64,000 bases of DNA from the NCBI RefSeq assembly GCF_030409235.1, contig NZ_JAUFPO010000012.1, positions 150,525 through 214,524 on the forward strand, read 5' to 3'. Under the pieces are notes generated by a model, which did not search any database, was not told the origin of the DNA, and was given only the letters and a program-made list of their open reading frames with translations. This document shows positions 29,825-36,721 of the stretch, in pieces (within the stretch, counting starts at the first letter, position 1; every line of letters starts with the position of its first letter). The translations under genes and the position numbers were made by a program. Source of the stretch: Halomonas almeriensis (GTDB lineage Bacteria > Pseudomonadota > Gammaproteobacteria > Pseudomonadales > Halomonadaceae).

Positions 29825-29856
29825 GGAGGTTCAATTCGCTACAGCGAACCCCGAAA

Positions 29857-30438
29857 ATGAGTGCACCTTCAGAGCCGTTTACACCTTCTTCCGATCTGGC
29901 CAGGCCCACTGTATCGGACGCCGTGGTCGGCCAGGATGCCAACTCCCTGTTTATTCGCAAACCCAATCCGGATGATGGTTGGGGCGTCTATGAGCTGGTC
30001 AAATCCTGCCCACCCCTGGATGTGAACTCCGCCTACGCCTATCTTCTCCTGGCCACGCAATTTCGCGAGAGCTGTGCCGTGGCGACCAACGAGGCAGGGG
30101 TGATCGTCGGTTTCGTCTCCGGCTATGTCAAAAGTGATGCACCGGATACCTATTTTCTGTGGCAGGTCGCCGTCGGGGAAAAAGCCAGGGGAACTGGCAT
30201 GGCGCGCCGCCTGGTAGAGGCTATCCTGACCCGGCCGCTGTTCAGCAACGTGCATCATCTCGAGACCACCATTACCCCCGACAACCAGGCCTCCTGGGCT
30301 TTGTTTCGTCGACTGGCCGAGCGCTGGCACGCCCCCTTGAACAGTCGCGAGTACTTTTCCACCGACCAGCTCGGCGGCGAGCACGACCCGGAAAACCTCG
30401 TACGCATTGGGCCCTTCCAGACGCACAAAATCCGATAA
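29857..30438 (+). CDS. ectA: L-2,4-diaminobutyrate N-acetyltransferase EctA
   Basis: A 193-residue GNAT enzyme that acetylates L-2,4-diaminobutyrate, the second step of ectoine synthesis. It closely matches Halomonas EctA from memory: PFTPSSDLARPTVSDAVVG, IRKPNPDDGWGVYELVKSC, SAYAYLLLATQFRESCAVA, FLWQVAVGEKARGTGMARRL (acetyl-CoA loop) and LETTITPDNQASWALFRRLA. The N-terminus aligns with the known start. Its substrate is normally made by EctB, encoded by the next gene in nearly all ectoine loci. Here the next gene is ectC, 227 bp away, and ectB is absent from the window. The ATG lacks a well-placed ribosome site. Confidence 0.95.
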   Translation: MSAPSEPFTPSSDLARPTVSDAVVGQDANSLFIRKPNPDDGWGVYELVKSCPPLDVNSAYAYLLLATQFRESCAVATNEAGVIVGFVSGYVKSDAPDTYFLWQVAVGEKARGTGMARRLVEAILTRPLFSNVHHLETTITPDNQASWALFRRLAERWHAPLNSREYFSTDQLGGEHDPENLVRIGPFQTHKIR

Positions 30439-30538
30439 GACGCACTAGCCTGATATTTTCAGGTATGTCATTGGCGTACTACGTCAGTTCACTGACTTCC
30501 CTGATGAAGAGCTCATCCCGGGCTCGGTATCCAGGAAA

Positions 30539-30576
30539 ACAGCACCCACAAAGATTTACAGCACCCACAAAGATTT
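30539..30576. repeat. Two tandem 19-bp copies in the ectA-ectC gap
   Basis: ACAGCACCCACAAAGATTT occurs at 30539-30557 and again directly at 30558-30576, with no mismatch. It lies between the remnant frame and the ectC promoter, at the point where ectB sequence should have ended. Confidence 0.9.
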
Positions 30577-30596
30577 TTAGTTGATCGCCTGACGTG

Positions 30597-30612
30597 TGGC
30601 TTGTGGCATGCT
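30597..30612 (+). promoter_or_regulatory. Sigma-54-type promoter upstream of ectC
   Basis: TGGCTTGTGGCATGCT carries GG at 30598-30599 and GC at 30610-30611, the required -24/-12 pair ten bases apart, and matches the consensus TGGC-N8-TGC. It lies 54 bp before the ectC ATG. As I recall, Halomonas elongata also has a sigma-54-type promoter before ectC. No activator site was recognised. Confidence 0.6.
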
Positions 30613-30665
30613 GGACGCAGTCGGCCGTTCCAGCCGACCCGACCACGAATTAATGGAGAGTCGAT

Positions 30666-31055
30666 ATGATCGTTCGCAACCTTGAGCAAGCGCGCCAGAC
30701 CGAGCGCCTCGTCACCGCCGAAAACGGCAACTGGGACAGTACCCGTTTATCCCTGGCCGAAGACGGTGGCAACTGTTCCTTCCACATTACCCGTATCTTT
30801 GAAGGCACCGAGACGCACATTCATTACAAGCATCACTTCGAGGCCGTTTATTGCATCGAGGGCGAGGGTGAAGTGGAGACCCTGGCCGATGGCAAGATCT
30901 GGCCGATCAAGCCGGGGGATATCTACATCCTCGACCAGCACGACGAGCATCTGCTGCGTGCCACCAAGACCATGCACCTGGCCTGCGTGTTCACACCTGG
31001 GCTGACCGGCAACGAAATGCATCGCGAAGACGGCTCCTACGCGCCTGCGGAATAA
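30666..31055 (+). CDS. ectC: Ectoine synthase EctC
   Basis: A 129-residue cupin that cyclises N-gamma-acetyl-L-2,4-diaminobutyrate to ectoine. [59 protein letters not shown] and [18 protein letters not shown] are the canonical stretches. The metal-binding Glu ([12 protein letters not shown]), Tyr and His (QHDEHLLRA) are present, so the enzyme looks active. GGAGAG lies six bases before the ATG. It follows ectA directly with ectB missing and has its own sigma-54-type promoter. In this state the cell can make ectoine only if diaminobutyrate transaminase comes from another locus. Confidence 0.95.
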   Translation: MIVRNLEQARQTERLVTAENGNWDSTRLSLAEDGGNCSFHITRIFEGTETHIHYKHHFEAVYCIEGEGEVETLADGKIWPIKPGDIYILDQHDEHLLRATKTMHLACVFTPGLTGNEMHREDGSYAPAE

Positions 31056-31377
31056 CAGCGCCGGGCACCCGGATGCCGGTGCCTGGGCAAGCCCTCGGAG
31101 CAAGCGGGCCGGGGGCCTGGCTGAAGACGTGAAGGAGGGGCTGCAGATTTCCCCAAATAATTCTCAACCCTTTATTTAACATAATATACATTCTACGAAA
31201 CTAAGGTAGACACTAGGTCGAAGCTTAAAGCTTCCCCTGAATGCAACCTGCCTGGCGCCGGGCTGTCACTGTCTTGTTACTCATGTTGATCAAGCCGTCG
31301 TGGACACTGGGTGGTCGGCTCCTTATCATCCAGAAAACTCGCGTTTCGTTTCCTCTGTGCCAAGGACGCTTTCCCAC
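31056..31377. other. 322-bp ectC-protease intergenic region
   Basis: A GC-rich hairpin (CCGGGCACC at 31061-31069 with GGTGCCTGG at 31078-31086) lies just after ectC and may end its transcript, though no U-run follows. Bases 31145-31210 are strikingly AT-rich (TTTAACATAATATACAT) and contain AAGCTTAAAGCTT at 31219-31231. This is the probable promoter area of the downstream protease operon. No gene is apparent. Confidence 0.55.
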
Positions 31378-32223
31378 ATGCCGATACACGCTTTCCGGAT
31401 GTTTCTGCTCTTCGGCTCCGCAACATTGCTCGGTGGATGCGCGCTTCTGCCACCCCAGCAGGAACCGGTTGCGCCGCCCGTCAATCGCGTCGAGTTCACG
31501 GCCGGCATTCAGGAGCTCGAGAAGCGAGTCATCGCGCAGTGCCAGCAGGATAGCGAACGCCTGGCGCAACAGTATCATCAGGATCAGCGCTCCGTGAGCA
31601 CCGATGTCCAGGCGGTTGGCCGGCAGGTGCGCGAGCTGCGTGACCAGCTCCGGGCACTCGACCATGACCACCGTCAGCAGGAAGCCACCAAGGTCATCAC
31701 CGAGTGCCGTGCCAGCGACGACCGCCTGGCCAACAAGGAGCTGCTGGGCCGTGCCGAGTGGATCAGCCTTCCGGACATGGGCACTTTTCTCGAGGCGCGT
31801 GTCGACTCGGGAGCCGATACCTCCTCGCTGAGCGCTCGCGATATCACGGCCTTTGAACGTGACGGCGAGGACTGGGTGCGCTTCAAGCTTGGCTTGACTC
31901 CGGACGACAAGGTGGTCGAGGCAGTGCGTGATGTCTGGCACGAAGCCCCCATCGTTCGCCGCGTTCGCATCACCCAGGCATCCGGCGAGGAATCACGCCC
32001 GGTCATCGAGCTGCTGATGACCCTGGGGCCGATCCGTGAACCCGTGCAGTTCACCCTGACGGACCGCAGTCACCTCGAATATCCGGTATTGCTGGGTCGA
32101 CGCTTCCTGATGGACATCGCCATCGTCGACGTGGCGCGTGAATTCGTGCATGACCAGCCTGAGCTGACCGAGGCTGCCGAGCCGGAGGAAAGCCCGGATG
32201 CTTCATCCAAGGAGTCACCCTGA
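31378..32223 (+). CDS. Lipoprotein retropepsin-like aspartic protease (RimK-associated AZP type)
   Basis: 281 residues. A lipobox LLGGC places the lipid-modified Cys at residue 21. A coiled coil (about 35-110) follows, then a retropepsin-like domain with RVDSGADTSSLSAR; Asp143 of DSGADT is the catalytic aspartate type. FTLTDRSHLEYPVLLGRRFL ends the domain. An acidic Pro/Glu/Ser tail closes the protein. The gene precedes an inactive-transglutaminase/7TM gene and an ATP-grasp gene, a conserved neighbourhood described for ATP-grasp amidoligases. Its likely role is periplasmic processing of a peptide or envelope substrate. I took ATG 31378; an ATG at 31399 would also keep the signal. Confidence 0.82.
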   Translation: MPIHAFRMFLLFGSATLLGGCALLPPQQEPVAPPVNRVEFTAGIQELEKRVIAQCQQDSERLAQQYHQDQRSVSTDVQAVGRQVRELRDQLRALDHDHRQQEATKVITECRASDDRLANKELLGRAEWISLPDMGTFLEARVDSGADTSSLSARDITAFERDGEDWVRFKLGLTPDDKVVEAVRDVWHEAPIVRRVRITQASGEESRPVIELLMTLGPIREPVQFTLTDRSHLEYPVLLGRRFLMDIAIVDVAREFVHDQPELTEAAEPEESPDASSKESP

Positions 32224-32266
32224 ATGACCGCTGGCTCGCCTTTCTTGCTCCTACCAGGAAGTTGAC

Positions 32267-33778
32267 ATGTCCCGACTGCCCTTCTATCTGATCGTCGTTG
32301 TCTTAATAGTGACCGGCATCGGCATGAGCCTGCACCGACATGTGCAGTTCGAGGTGCCCTGGACCCCGGGTGAACAGCGCCAGGTCTGGGAGATCGAGGC
32401 ACAGGTGAACTTTGTGGCCGATGGAGGCCCCGCCAAGGTGGAAATGGCGCTGCCGGCGACCCAACAGGGGTTTCGCCTGCAGACGGAACACACTGCGTCC
32501 CCGGGCTACGGCCTGTCCTTCATCGAGGAGGACGGTGTGCGTCGCGCGTTATGGTCCATCCGCGACGCCCGCGGCAGCCAGCAGCTGTATTACAACGCGC
32601 GCATGCAGGTCACCGCTCAGGCACAGCCTCAGCCAATGCCACCGCCCACGGCGGATAGCGATGCCTTGTGGGAGCGTCCTTATGACACCGCCGCCAGCCA
32701 GGTGATCGATCGAGCCTGGTCACGCAGTGCCGATGAGTTCACCTTTGCCCGGGAGTTGATCCGCGACTTCAGCGAGCAACGCCAGGGTGAAAATGCCCGC
32801 CTGTTATTGACGCAGTTCGATCGTGTGCCGCTGCTGGTGCGGCTCCTGAACCAGGCCGGAGTGGCCGCACGCGCCGTCAATGGTCTGGAGCTCGAGCACG
32901 GTCGGCGCCGCCAGACCCTGACGCCCTGGATTCAGGTATACGACGGCGACGACCATGCCCTCTTCAACCCGGCCAGTGGCGAACAGGGCCGACCACAGAA
33001 CCTGCTGCTCTGGGAGCGCGCCGGCCAATCCGTGCTTGAGGTTCAGGGCGGCACGAACTCGCGTATCACCTTTTCCATGCTGTCCCGCAACCAACCCGCC
33101 GAGGCGGCAGTGCGCGACCGGGTCTCCGAGGCATCGGACACCTTCCTCAACTTCTCGATTCACAGCCTGCCGCTGGAAGAACAGGCGCTCTTCCAGACCA
33201 TCCTGCTGATTCCCATCGGTGCTCTGGTGGTCGTGTTGCTGAGGGTCCTGATCGGCATCAAGACCTCCGGCACCTTCATGCCGGTACTGATCGCCCTGGC
33301 GTTCATTCAGACGACCCTGGCCACTGGTCTGATCGGCTTTCTGCTGGTCGTGGCGGTCGGTCTGGTGATTCGCAACTATCTCTCCTACCTCAATCTGCTG
33401 CTCGTGGCGCGGGTCACGGCGGTGATCATCACGGTGATCGCGATCATCTCGCTGTTTTCGGTGCTGGCCTATCGCATGGGGCTCAATGCCGGCCTGACGA
33501 TCACCTTCTTCCCGATGATCATTCTGTCCTGGACCATCGAGCGAATGTCGATTCTCTGGGAAGAGGAAGGCCCCAAGGAGGTCCTGATCCAGGGTGGCGG
33601 CAGCCTGCTGACAGCCGTGCTCGCCTATCTGGCGATGAACAATCCCTGGATTCGCCATATCACCTTCAACTTCCTGGGCGTTCAGCTGATTCTCATGGCA
33701 CTGATCCTGATGCTGGGCAACTACACGGGCTATCGCCTGCTCGAGCTGCGTCGTTTCCAGCCGGTCACGGAGGATTGA
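32267..33778 (+). CDS. Inactive transglutaminase-like protein fused to seven transmembrane helices
   Basis: 503 residues: an N-terminal membrane anchor (FYLIVVVLIVTGIGMSL), a periplasmic region of about 270 residues resembling a transglutaminase fold but with no catalytic Cys in the expected VPLLVRLLNQAGVAARAVNG segment, and a C-terminal part with about seven membrane helices (from FQTILLIPIGALVVVLLRVL onward). This is the family described as an inactive transglutaminase fused to 7TM. It may bind a peptide and relay a signal or substrate across the membrane. It follows the lipoprotein protease after 43 bp and precedes the ATP-grasp ligase by 3 bp, so the three form an operon. Confidence 0.82.
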   Translation: MSRLPFYLIVVVLIVTGIGMSLHRHVQFEVPWTPGEQRQVWEIEAQVNFVADGGPAKVEMALPATQQGFRLQTEHTASPGYGLSFIEEDGVRRALWSIRDARGSQQLYYNARMQVTAQAQPQPMPPPTADSDALWERPYDTAASQVIDRAWSRSADEFTFARELIRDFSEQRQGENARLLLTQFDRVPLLVRLLNQAGVAARAVNGLELEHGRRRQTLTPWIQVYDGDDHALFNPASGEQGRPQNLLLWERAGQSVLEVQGGTNSRITFSMLSRNQPAEAAVRDRVSEASDTFLNFSIHSLPLEEQALFQTILLIPIGALVVVLLRVLIGIKTSGTFMPVLIALAFIQTTLATGLIGFLLVVAVGLVIRNYLSYLNLLLVARVTAVIITVIAIISLFSVLAYRMGLNAGLTITFFPMIILSWTIERMSILWEEEGPKEVLIQGGGSLLTAVLAYLAMNNPWIRHITFNFLGVQLILMALILMLGNYTGYRLLELRRFQPVTED

Positions 33779-33781
33779 TCC

Positions 33782-34759
33782 ATGCCCTGGACCACTCCCG
33801 GCAAGCTGCGTGCCAAGGGCATCATCGGCATGAACCGCCGCAACATTCACTATATCGGCCGCTACAATGACCGCCGGCTATACCCCCTGGTGGACGATAA
33901 ACTGCAGACCAAACTGCTTGCCCAGCGCCATGACATCACCTCGCCGGCGCTGATCGGTACCGTCGCCACCCAGTTCAGCGTCAAGCACATTCGCGAGATG
34001 CTGTCGGGACACTCGGGCTTTGTCATCAAGCCGGCCAAGGGCAGCGGCGGCAAGGGCATTCTGGTCATCGAAGGGCGCGACGGGGATGCCTACATCAAGC
34101 CCAGCGGCATGCGGTTATCCATTGATGACGTGGAGCGGCATGTGTCCAACATCCTGTCGGGCCTGTATTCATTGGGCGGCTCCCCCGATGTCGCCCTGAT
34201 CGAGAGTCTGATCGATTTCGACGAGTCGTTCTCGGCCTATACCCATGAGGGGGTACCCGACATTCGCGTCATTGTCTTCAAGGGCTACCCGGTCATGGCC
34301 ATGATGCGGTTGTCGACGGCCGCCTCCGACGGCAAGGCCAATCTGCACCAGGGGGCGGTCGGTGTGGGCATCGATATTGCCTCGGGTCAGGCCATTCGTG
34401 GTGTGCAGTTCGACCGCGCCCGCCACGACCACCCGGATACCGGGCATGAGCTGGCCAGCCTGCATATCGCCGAGTGGCGCACCCTGCTCGAGCTCGCCGC
34501 GAGCTGCTATGAAATGACATCCCTGGGCTACCTGGGCACCGACATGGTGCTCGACCGTCAGCATGGGCCCATGCTGCTGGAGCTCAACGCCCGCCCCGGC
34601 CTGGCCATTCAGATGGCCAATGGCGAAGGGTTACGCAATCGCCTGGACCTGATCGAGCAACAGCCCGAGGATGTGGCGCCGGCGCAACGCGTGGACTTTG
34701 CCCAGCACCACTTTGCCAGGCGCAGCGAACTCCACAGCGACCAGTCCGCCCTGGCGTGA
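33782..34759 (+). CDS. RimK-like ATP-grasp ligase
   Basis: A 325-residue ATP-grasp enzyme of the alpha-L-glutamate-ligase-like group. ATP-binding features include GFVIKPAKGSGGKGILV, the metal and phosphate loop LELNARPGLAI, and MMRLSTAASDGKANLHQGAVG typical of RimK relatives. Members form amide bonds by adding amino acids to a peptide or protein. It is the third gene of the protease/7TM/ligase operon, so the probable job is to modify a peptide or protein substrate that the other two sense or trim. The substrate is unknown. The start is the ATG at 33782, 3 bp after the previous stop. Confidence 0.85.
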   Translation: MPWTTPGKLRAKGIIGMNRRNIHYIGRYNDRRLYPLVDDKLQTKLLAQRHDITSPALIGTVATQFSVKHIREMLSGHSGFVIKPAKGSGGKGILVIEGRDGDAYIKPSGMRLSIDDVERHVSNILSGLYSLGGSPDVALIESLIDFDESFSAYTHEGVPDIRVIVFKGYPVMAMMRLSTAASDGKANLHQGAVGVGIDIASGQAIRGVQFDRARHDHPDTGHELASLHIAEWRTLLELAASCYEMTSLGYLGTDMVLDRQHGPMLLELNARPGLAIQMANGEGLRNRLDLIEQQPEDVAPAQRVDFAQHHFARRSELHSDQSALA

Positions 34760-34820
34760 CAAACCGCCTGGCAGCCCGACGGCACGACGCGTAGAATCCC
34801 AGCTTTACCCCAGAGAGCGC

Positions 34821-35279
34821 ATGGCTAGCATGACCGACTCCCGAGCCCTGATGGAACAGGCCGAGCGCCAATGCCGACAACGCGGCGTTCGCTTCACGCC
34901 CATACGGCAGCGTGTCCTGCAGATGATCGCGGAACACCAGGGGGGGCTGAAGGCCTACGACCTGCTCGACCGCCTGACCACCGAGCACGCCTCGGCGCGT
35001 CCGCCCACGGTATATCGCACCCTGGAGTTTCTCATCGACCAGGGGCTTGTGCACCGTATTGAATCGCTGAATGCCTATGTCGCCTGCCCTTGTCCGGAGC
35101 ATGCGCATGGCTTTCAAATGCTGATCTGTCGTGATTGCGGGCGTGTCGAAGAGTTGCATCTCGATGACATCAACACTCAGCTCGCCGGCCGCGCCCATGA
35201 GCTGGGCTTCTCCGTCCAGCGACAGACCATCGAACTCCTGGGGTGCTGCCATGACTGCCGGCAGGCCGCCAACGCCTGA
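34821..35279 (+). CDS. zur: Zinc uptake regulator Zur (Fur family)
   Basis: 152 residues with the Fur-family winged helix (GVRFTPIRQRVLQMIAEHQG, PPTVYRTLEFLIDQGLVHRI) and dimerisation domain. Cysteines in CPCPEHAHGFQMLICRDCG and GCCHDC form the structural zinc site. The sequence between, HAHGFQMLICRDCGRVEEL, fits Zur better than Fur. Zur normally represses znuABC and related zinc-uptake genes in response to zinc. I used the ATG at 34821 after CAGAGAG; an ATG at 34830 is also possible. It precedes hisI by 16 bp. No znu genes lie in the window. Confidence 0.86.
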   Translation: MASMTDSRALMEQAERQCRQRGVRFTPIRQRVLQMIAEHQGGLKAYDLLDRLTTEHASARPPTVYRTLEFLIDQGLVHRIESLNAYVACPCPEHAHGFQMLICRDCGRVEELHLDDINTQLAGRAHELGFSVQRQTIELLGCCHDCRQAANA

Positions 35280-35295
35280 CGCCAACGGAGCTCAC

Positions 35296-35736
35296 ATGTC
35301 CGAGGTATTCAAGCAACTCGAAAGCGCCACGGTGGGTACCACACGCCCGCTGGGAGAGATCCTCGATGCCGCCCGTTTCAATGCGGATGGCCTGTTGCCG
35401 GCCATAGCGCAGCAACACGACAGCGGTGAAGTGCTGATGATGGCCTGGATGAACCGCCAGGCACTCGAGGAAACCCTGCATACCGGGCGAGTCTGCTACT
35501 GGTCGCGGTCCCGGAACACCTTCTGGCGCAAGGGCGAATCTTCCGGTCAGCAACAGCAACTGGTGTCAGCGGCCTTCGATTGCGACGGCGATACCCTGCT
35601 GCTTCAGGTCGACCAGACCGGGCCGGCCTGTCATAGCGGGCGTCGTAGCTGTTTCTACGTGGCCCTGGAGATCGACCGGGCGAGCGTCAATGCTGCCCCG
35701 CTGATCGACCCCGAGACGCTCTACAAGCGGCGCTGA
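35296..35736 (+). CDS. hisI: Phosphoribosyl-AMP cyclohydrolase HisI
   Basis: A 146-residue monofunctional HisI, the third enzyme of histidine synthesis, opening the purine ring of phosphoribosyl-[33 protein letters not shown] holds the core; the stretch [20 protein letters not shown] is diagnostic. Metal and substrate ligands appear in [14 protein letters not shown] and the Cys of [12 protein letters not shown]. It has no HisE (pyrophosphohydrolase) fusion and hisE is not adjacent. The ATG at 35296 is preceded by CGGAG. Its neighbours zur and yidD are functionally unrelated. Confidence 0.94.
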   Translation: MSEVFKQLESATVGTTRPLGEILDAARFNADGLLPAIAQQHDSGEVLMMAWMNRQALEETLHTGRVCYWSRSRNTFWRKGESSGQQQQLVSAAFDCDGDTLLLQVDQTGPACHSGRRSCFYVALEIDRASVNAAPLIDPETLYKRR

Positions 35737-35740
35737 CGGC

Positions 35741-36061
35741 ATGCCAAGCGAGCGCTCGTGGATTCGCCGCTGCGCCACCCGGCTGCTGACCTGGCCGCTG
35801 CTGGGCCTGATCAGGCTATATCAACTGGTGGTCAGCCCCCTGCTGGGCCCTCGCTGCCGGTACTGGCCAAGCTGCTCGCATTATACCGCCGAGGCACTGA
35901 CCATCCATGGGCCGCTCAAGGGCGGCTGGCTGGCCATCAAACGCATCCTGCGCTGCCATCCCGGTGCCGCCGGCGGCATCGACCCGGTGCCCGGCGGCCC
36001 CAGCGAACAGCTGTGCAAGGAAGATCCCGAGCTGGACGACGACTTCCGGTGTCGCCATTAA
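35741..36061 (+). CDS. yidD: Membrane protein insertion efficiency factor YidD
   Basis: A 106-residue YidD. The family core is [31 protein letters not shown], quoted here only in parts: [19 protein letters not shown] and [11 protein letters not shown], then [15 protein letters not shown] and GGIDPVP. YidD assists YidC in inserting inner-membrane proteins. It normally sits between rnpA and yidC near the replication origin. Here it is 4 bp after hisI, away from those genes. The C-terminal 25 residues ([13 protein letters not shown]) are an acidic tail longer than usual. The sequence looks functional. Confidence 0.9.
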   Translation: MPSERSWIRRCATRLLTWPLLGLIRLYQLVVSPLLGPRCRYWPSCSHYTAEALTIHGPLKGGWLAIKRILRCHPGAAGGIDPVPGGPSEQLCKEDPELDDDFRCRH

Positions 36062-36070
36062 CGCAACATG

Positions 36071-36092
36071 CCCTGATGCCTGAACATCAGGG
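36071..36092 (+). terminator. Hairpin after yidD
   Basis: CCCTGATG and CATCAGGG pair perfectly across a six-base loop 10 bp after the yidD stop. There is no U-tract, so termination would be weak or Rho-assisted. It borders the start of a second inverted-repeat element. Confidence 0.5.
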
Positions 36093-36096
36093 CTAA

Positions 36097-36247
36097 CCAG
36101 GGAAGCGCTGAATAAATCGCCGAGCATGGTGAAGCGCAAGGCGCACGGAGCGCAAAAAGCGAGACTTAACAGATCGTTAGGCGAGCTTTCGAGTGCCGCT
36201 CAACGCCGCGATTTGCCAGCGCAGACCTTTATGCAATGTTTCCCTGG
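36097..36247. mobile_element. 151-bp MITE-like inverted-repeat element
   Basis: Between yidD and the convergent sufE, CCAGGGAAGCGCTGAATAAA (36097-36116) is mirrored by the inverted run ending at TTCCCTGG (36240-36247). Eight outer bases match perfectly, and an A/T-rich TGAATAAA/TTTATGCA stretch continues the match imperfectly. No coding frame occurs. No target duplication was recognised. The layout is that of a miniature element or IS remnant of unknown family. Confidence 0.5.
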
Positions 36248-36270
36248 GTGAGTTTACACAGCTAGCCGAC

Positions 36271-36693
36271 TCAGGCGGCTTCCTGTTCGGCGACACGATA
36301 GATGCGTTCGAGCATGGCATGCAGGCCGTTGCTGCGTGTGGGTGACAGGTGCTTGTCCAGCCCCAGATCCGTCAGGAAGTGCGCACTGGTAGCACGAATG
36401 TCCTGCGGGGAACGGTCATTGTAGATGCGCATCAGCACCGCAATCAGCCCTGACACAATGGCGGCATCGGAGATGGCCTGGAAGCGCAGATGCTCTCCGT
36501 CACGCTCATGGTGCATCCAGACATTCGATTGACAGCCCTGGATCTTGCGCTCCTCGGTCTTCCATTCCTCCGGAAAGGCCGGAAGCTGCTTGCCCAAGTC
36601 TATAATGTACTGGTAGCGATCCATCCAGTTATCGAACATCTCAAATTCTTCGACGAGTTCCTGCTGAGCCTGTTCGGCGCTCGTGGTTGTCAT
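36271..36693 (-). CDS. sufE: Cysteine desulfuration protein SufE
   Basis: A 140-residue SufE. The active cysteine lies in KIQGCQSNVWMHHERDGE, within family context FEMFDNWMDRYQYIIDLGKQ at the start. It accepts persulfide from the SufS desulfurase and passes it on for iron-sulfur cluster assembly. The ATG at 36693 has AAGGAG eight bases upstream; the frame could extend upstream but would overlap the recombinase 3' end. sufBCDS are not in the window. Another Fe-S protein gene, nfuA, lies 2.7 kb away. The stop is 29 bp after the MITE-like element. Confidence 0.92.
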   Translation of the reverse strand: MTTTSAEQAQQELVEEFEMFDNWMDRYQYIIDLGKQLPAFPEEWKTEERKIQGCQSNVWMHHERDGEHLRFQAISDAAIVSGLIAVLMRIYNDRSPQDIRATSAHFLTDLGLDKHLSPTRSNGLHAMLERIYRVAEQEAA

Positions 36694-36721
36694 GCCAATC
36701 TCCTTGCTGGGGTTACCCCCA

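Larger units (their letters stand above)
29470..29856. other. 387-bp gor-ectA intergenic region
   Basis: No credible gene. Bases 29541-29700 are a short inverted-repeat element and 29796-29824 the probable ectA promoter. The rest is short AT-rich flank around 29720-29800. A GGAGG at 29825-29829 lies 27 bases before the ectA ATG, too far for a usual ribosome site, and a small hairpin (TTCGCT/AGCGAA) sits between them. Confidence 0.7.
30439..30665 (+). other. ectA-ectC junction where ectB would be expected
   Basis: Only 227 bp separate ectA from ectC, against about 1.3 kb for ectB in the usual ectABC order. The gap holds no ectB-sized frame. A start-less frame between stop codons at 30446 and 30578 encodes about 43 residues including FTDFPDEELIPG. 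It might be the tail of a truncated gene but was not identified; a likeness to the PDEDL segment near the EctB C-terminus is too short to trust. The gap also holds a 19-bp tandem repeat and a sigma-54-type promoter. Confidence 0.6.

Noticed and set aside
31061-31086. Strong intrinsic terminator after ectC
   Set aside because: The stem is good but there is no U-tract, so I left it inside the intergenic description instead of listing it separately.
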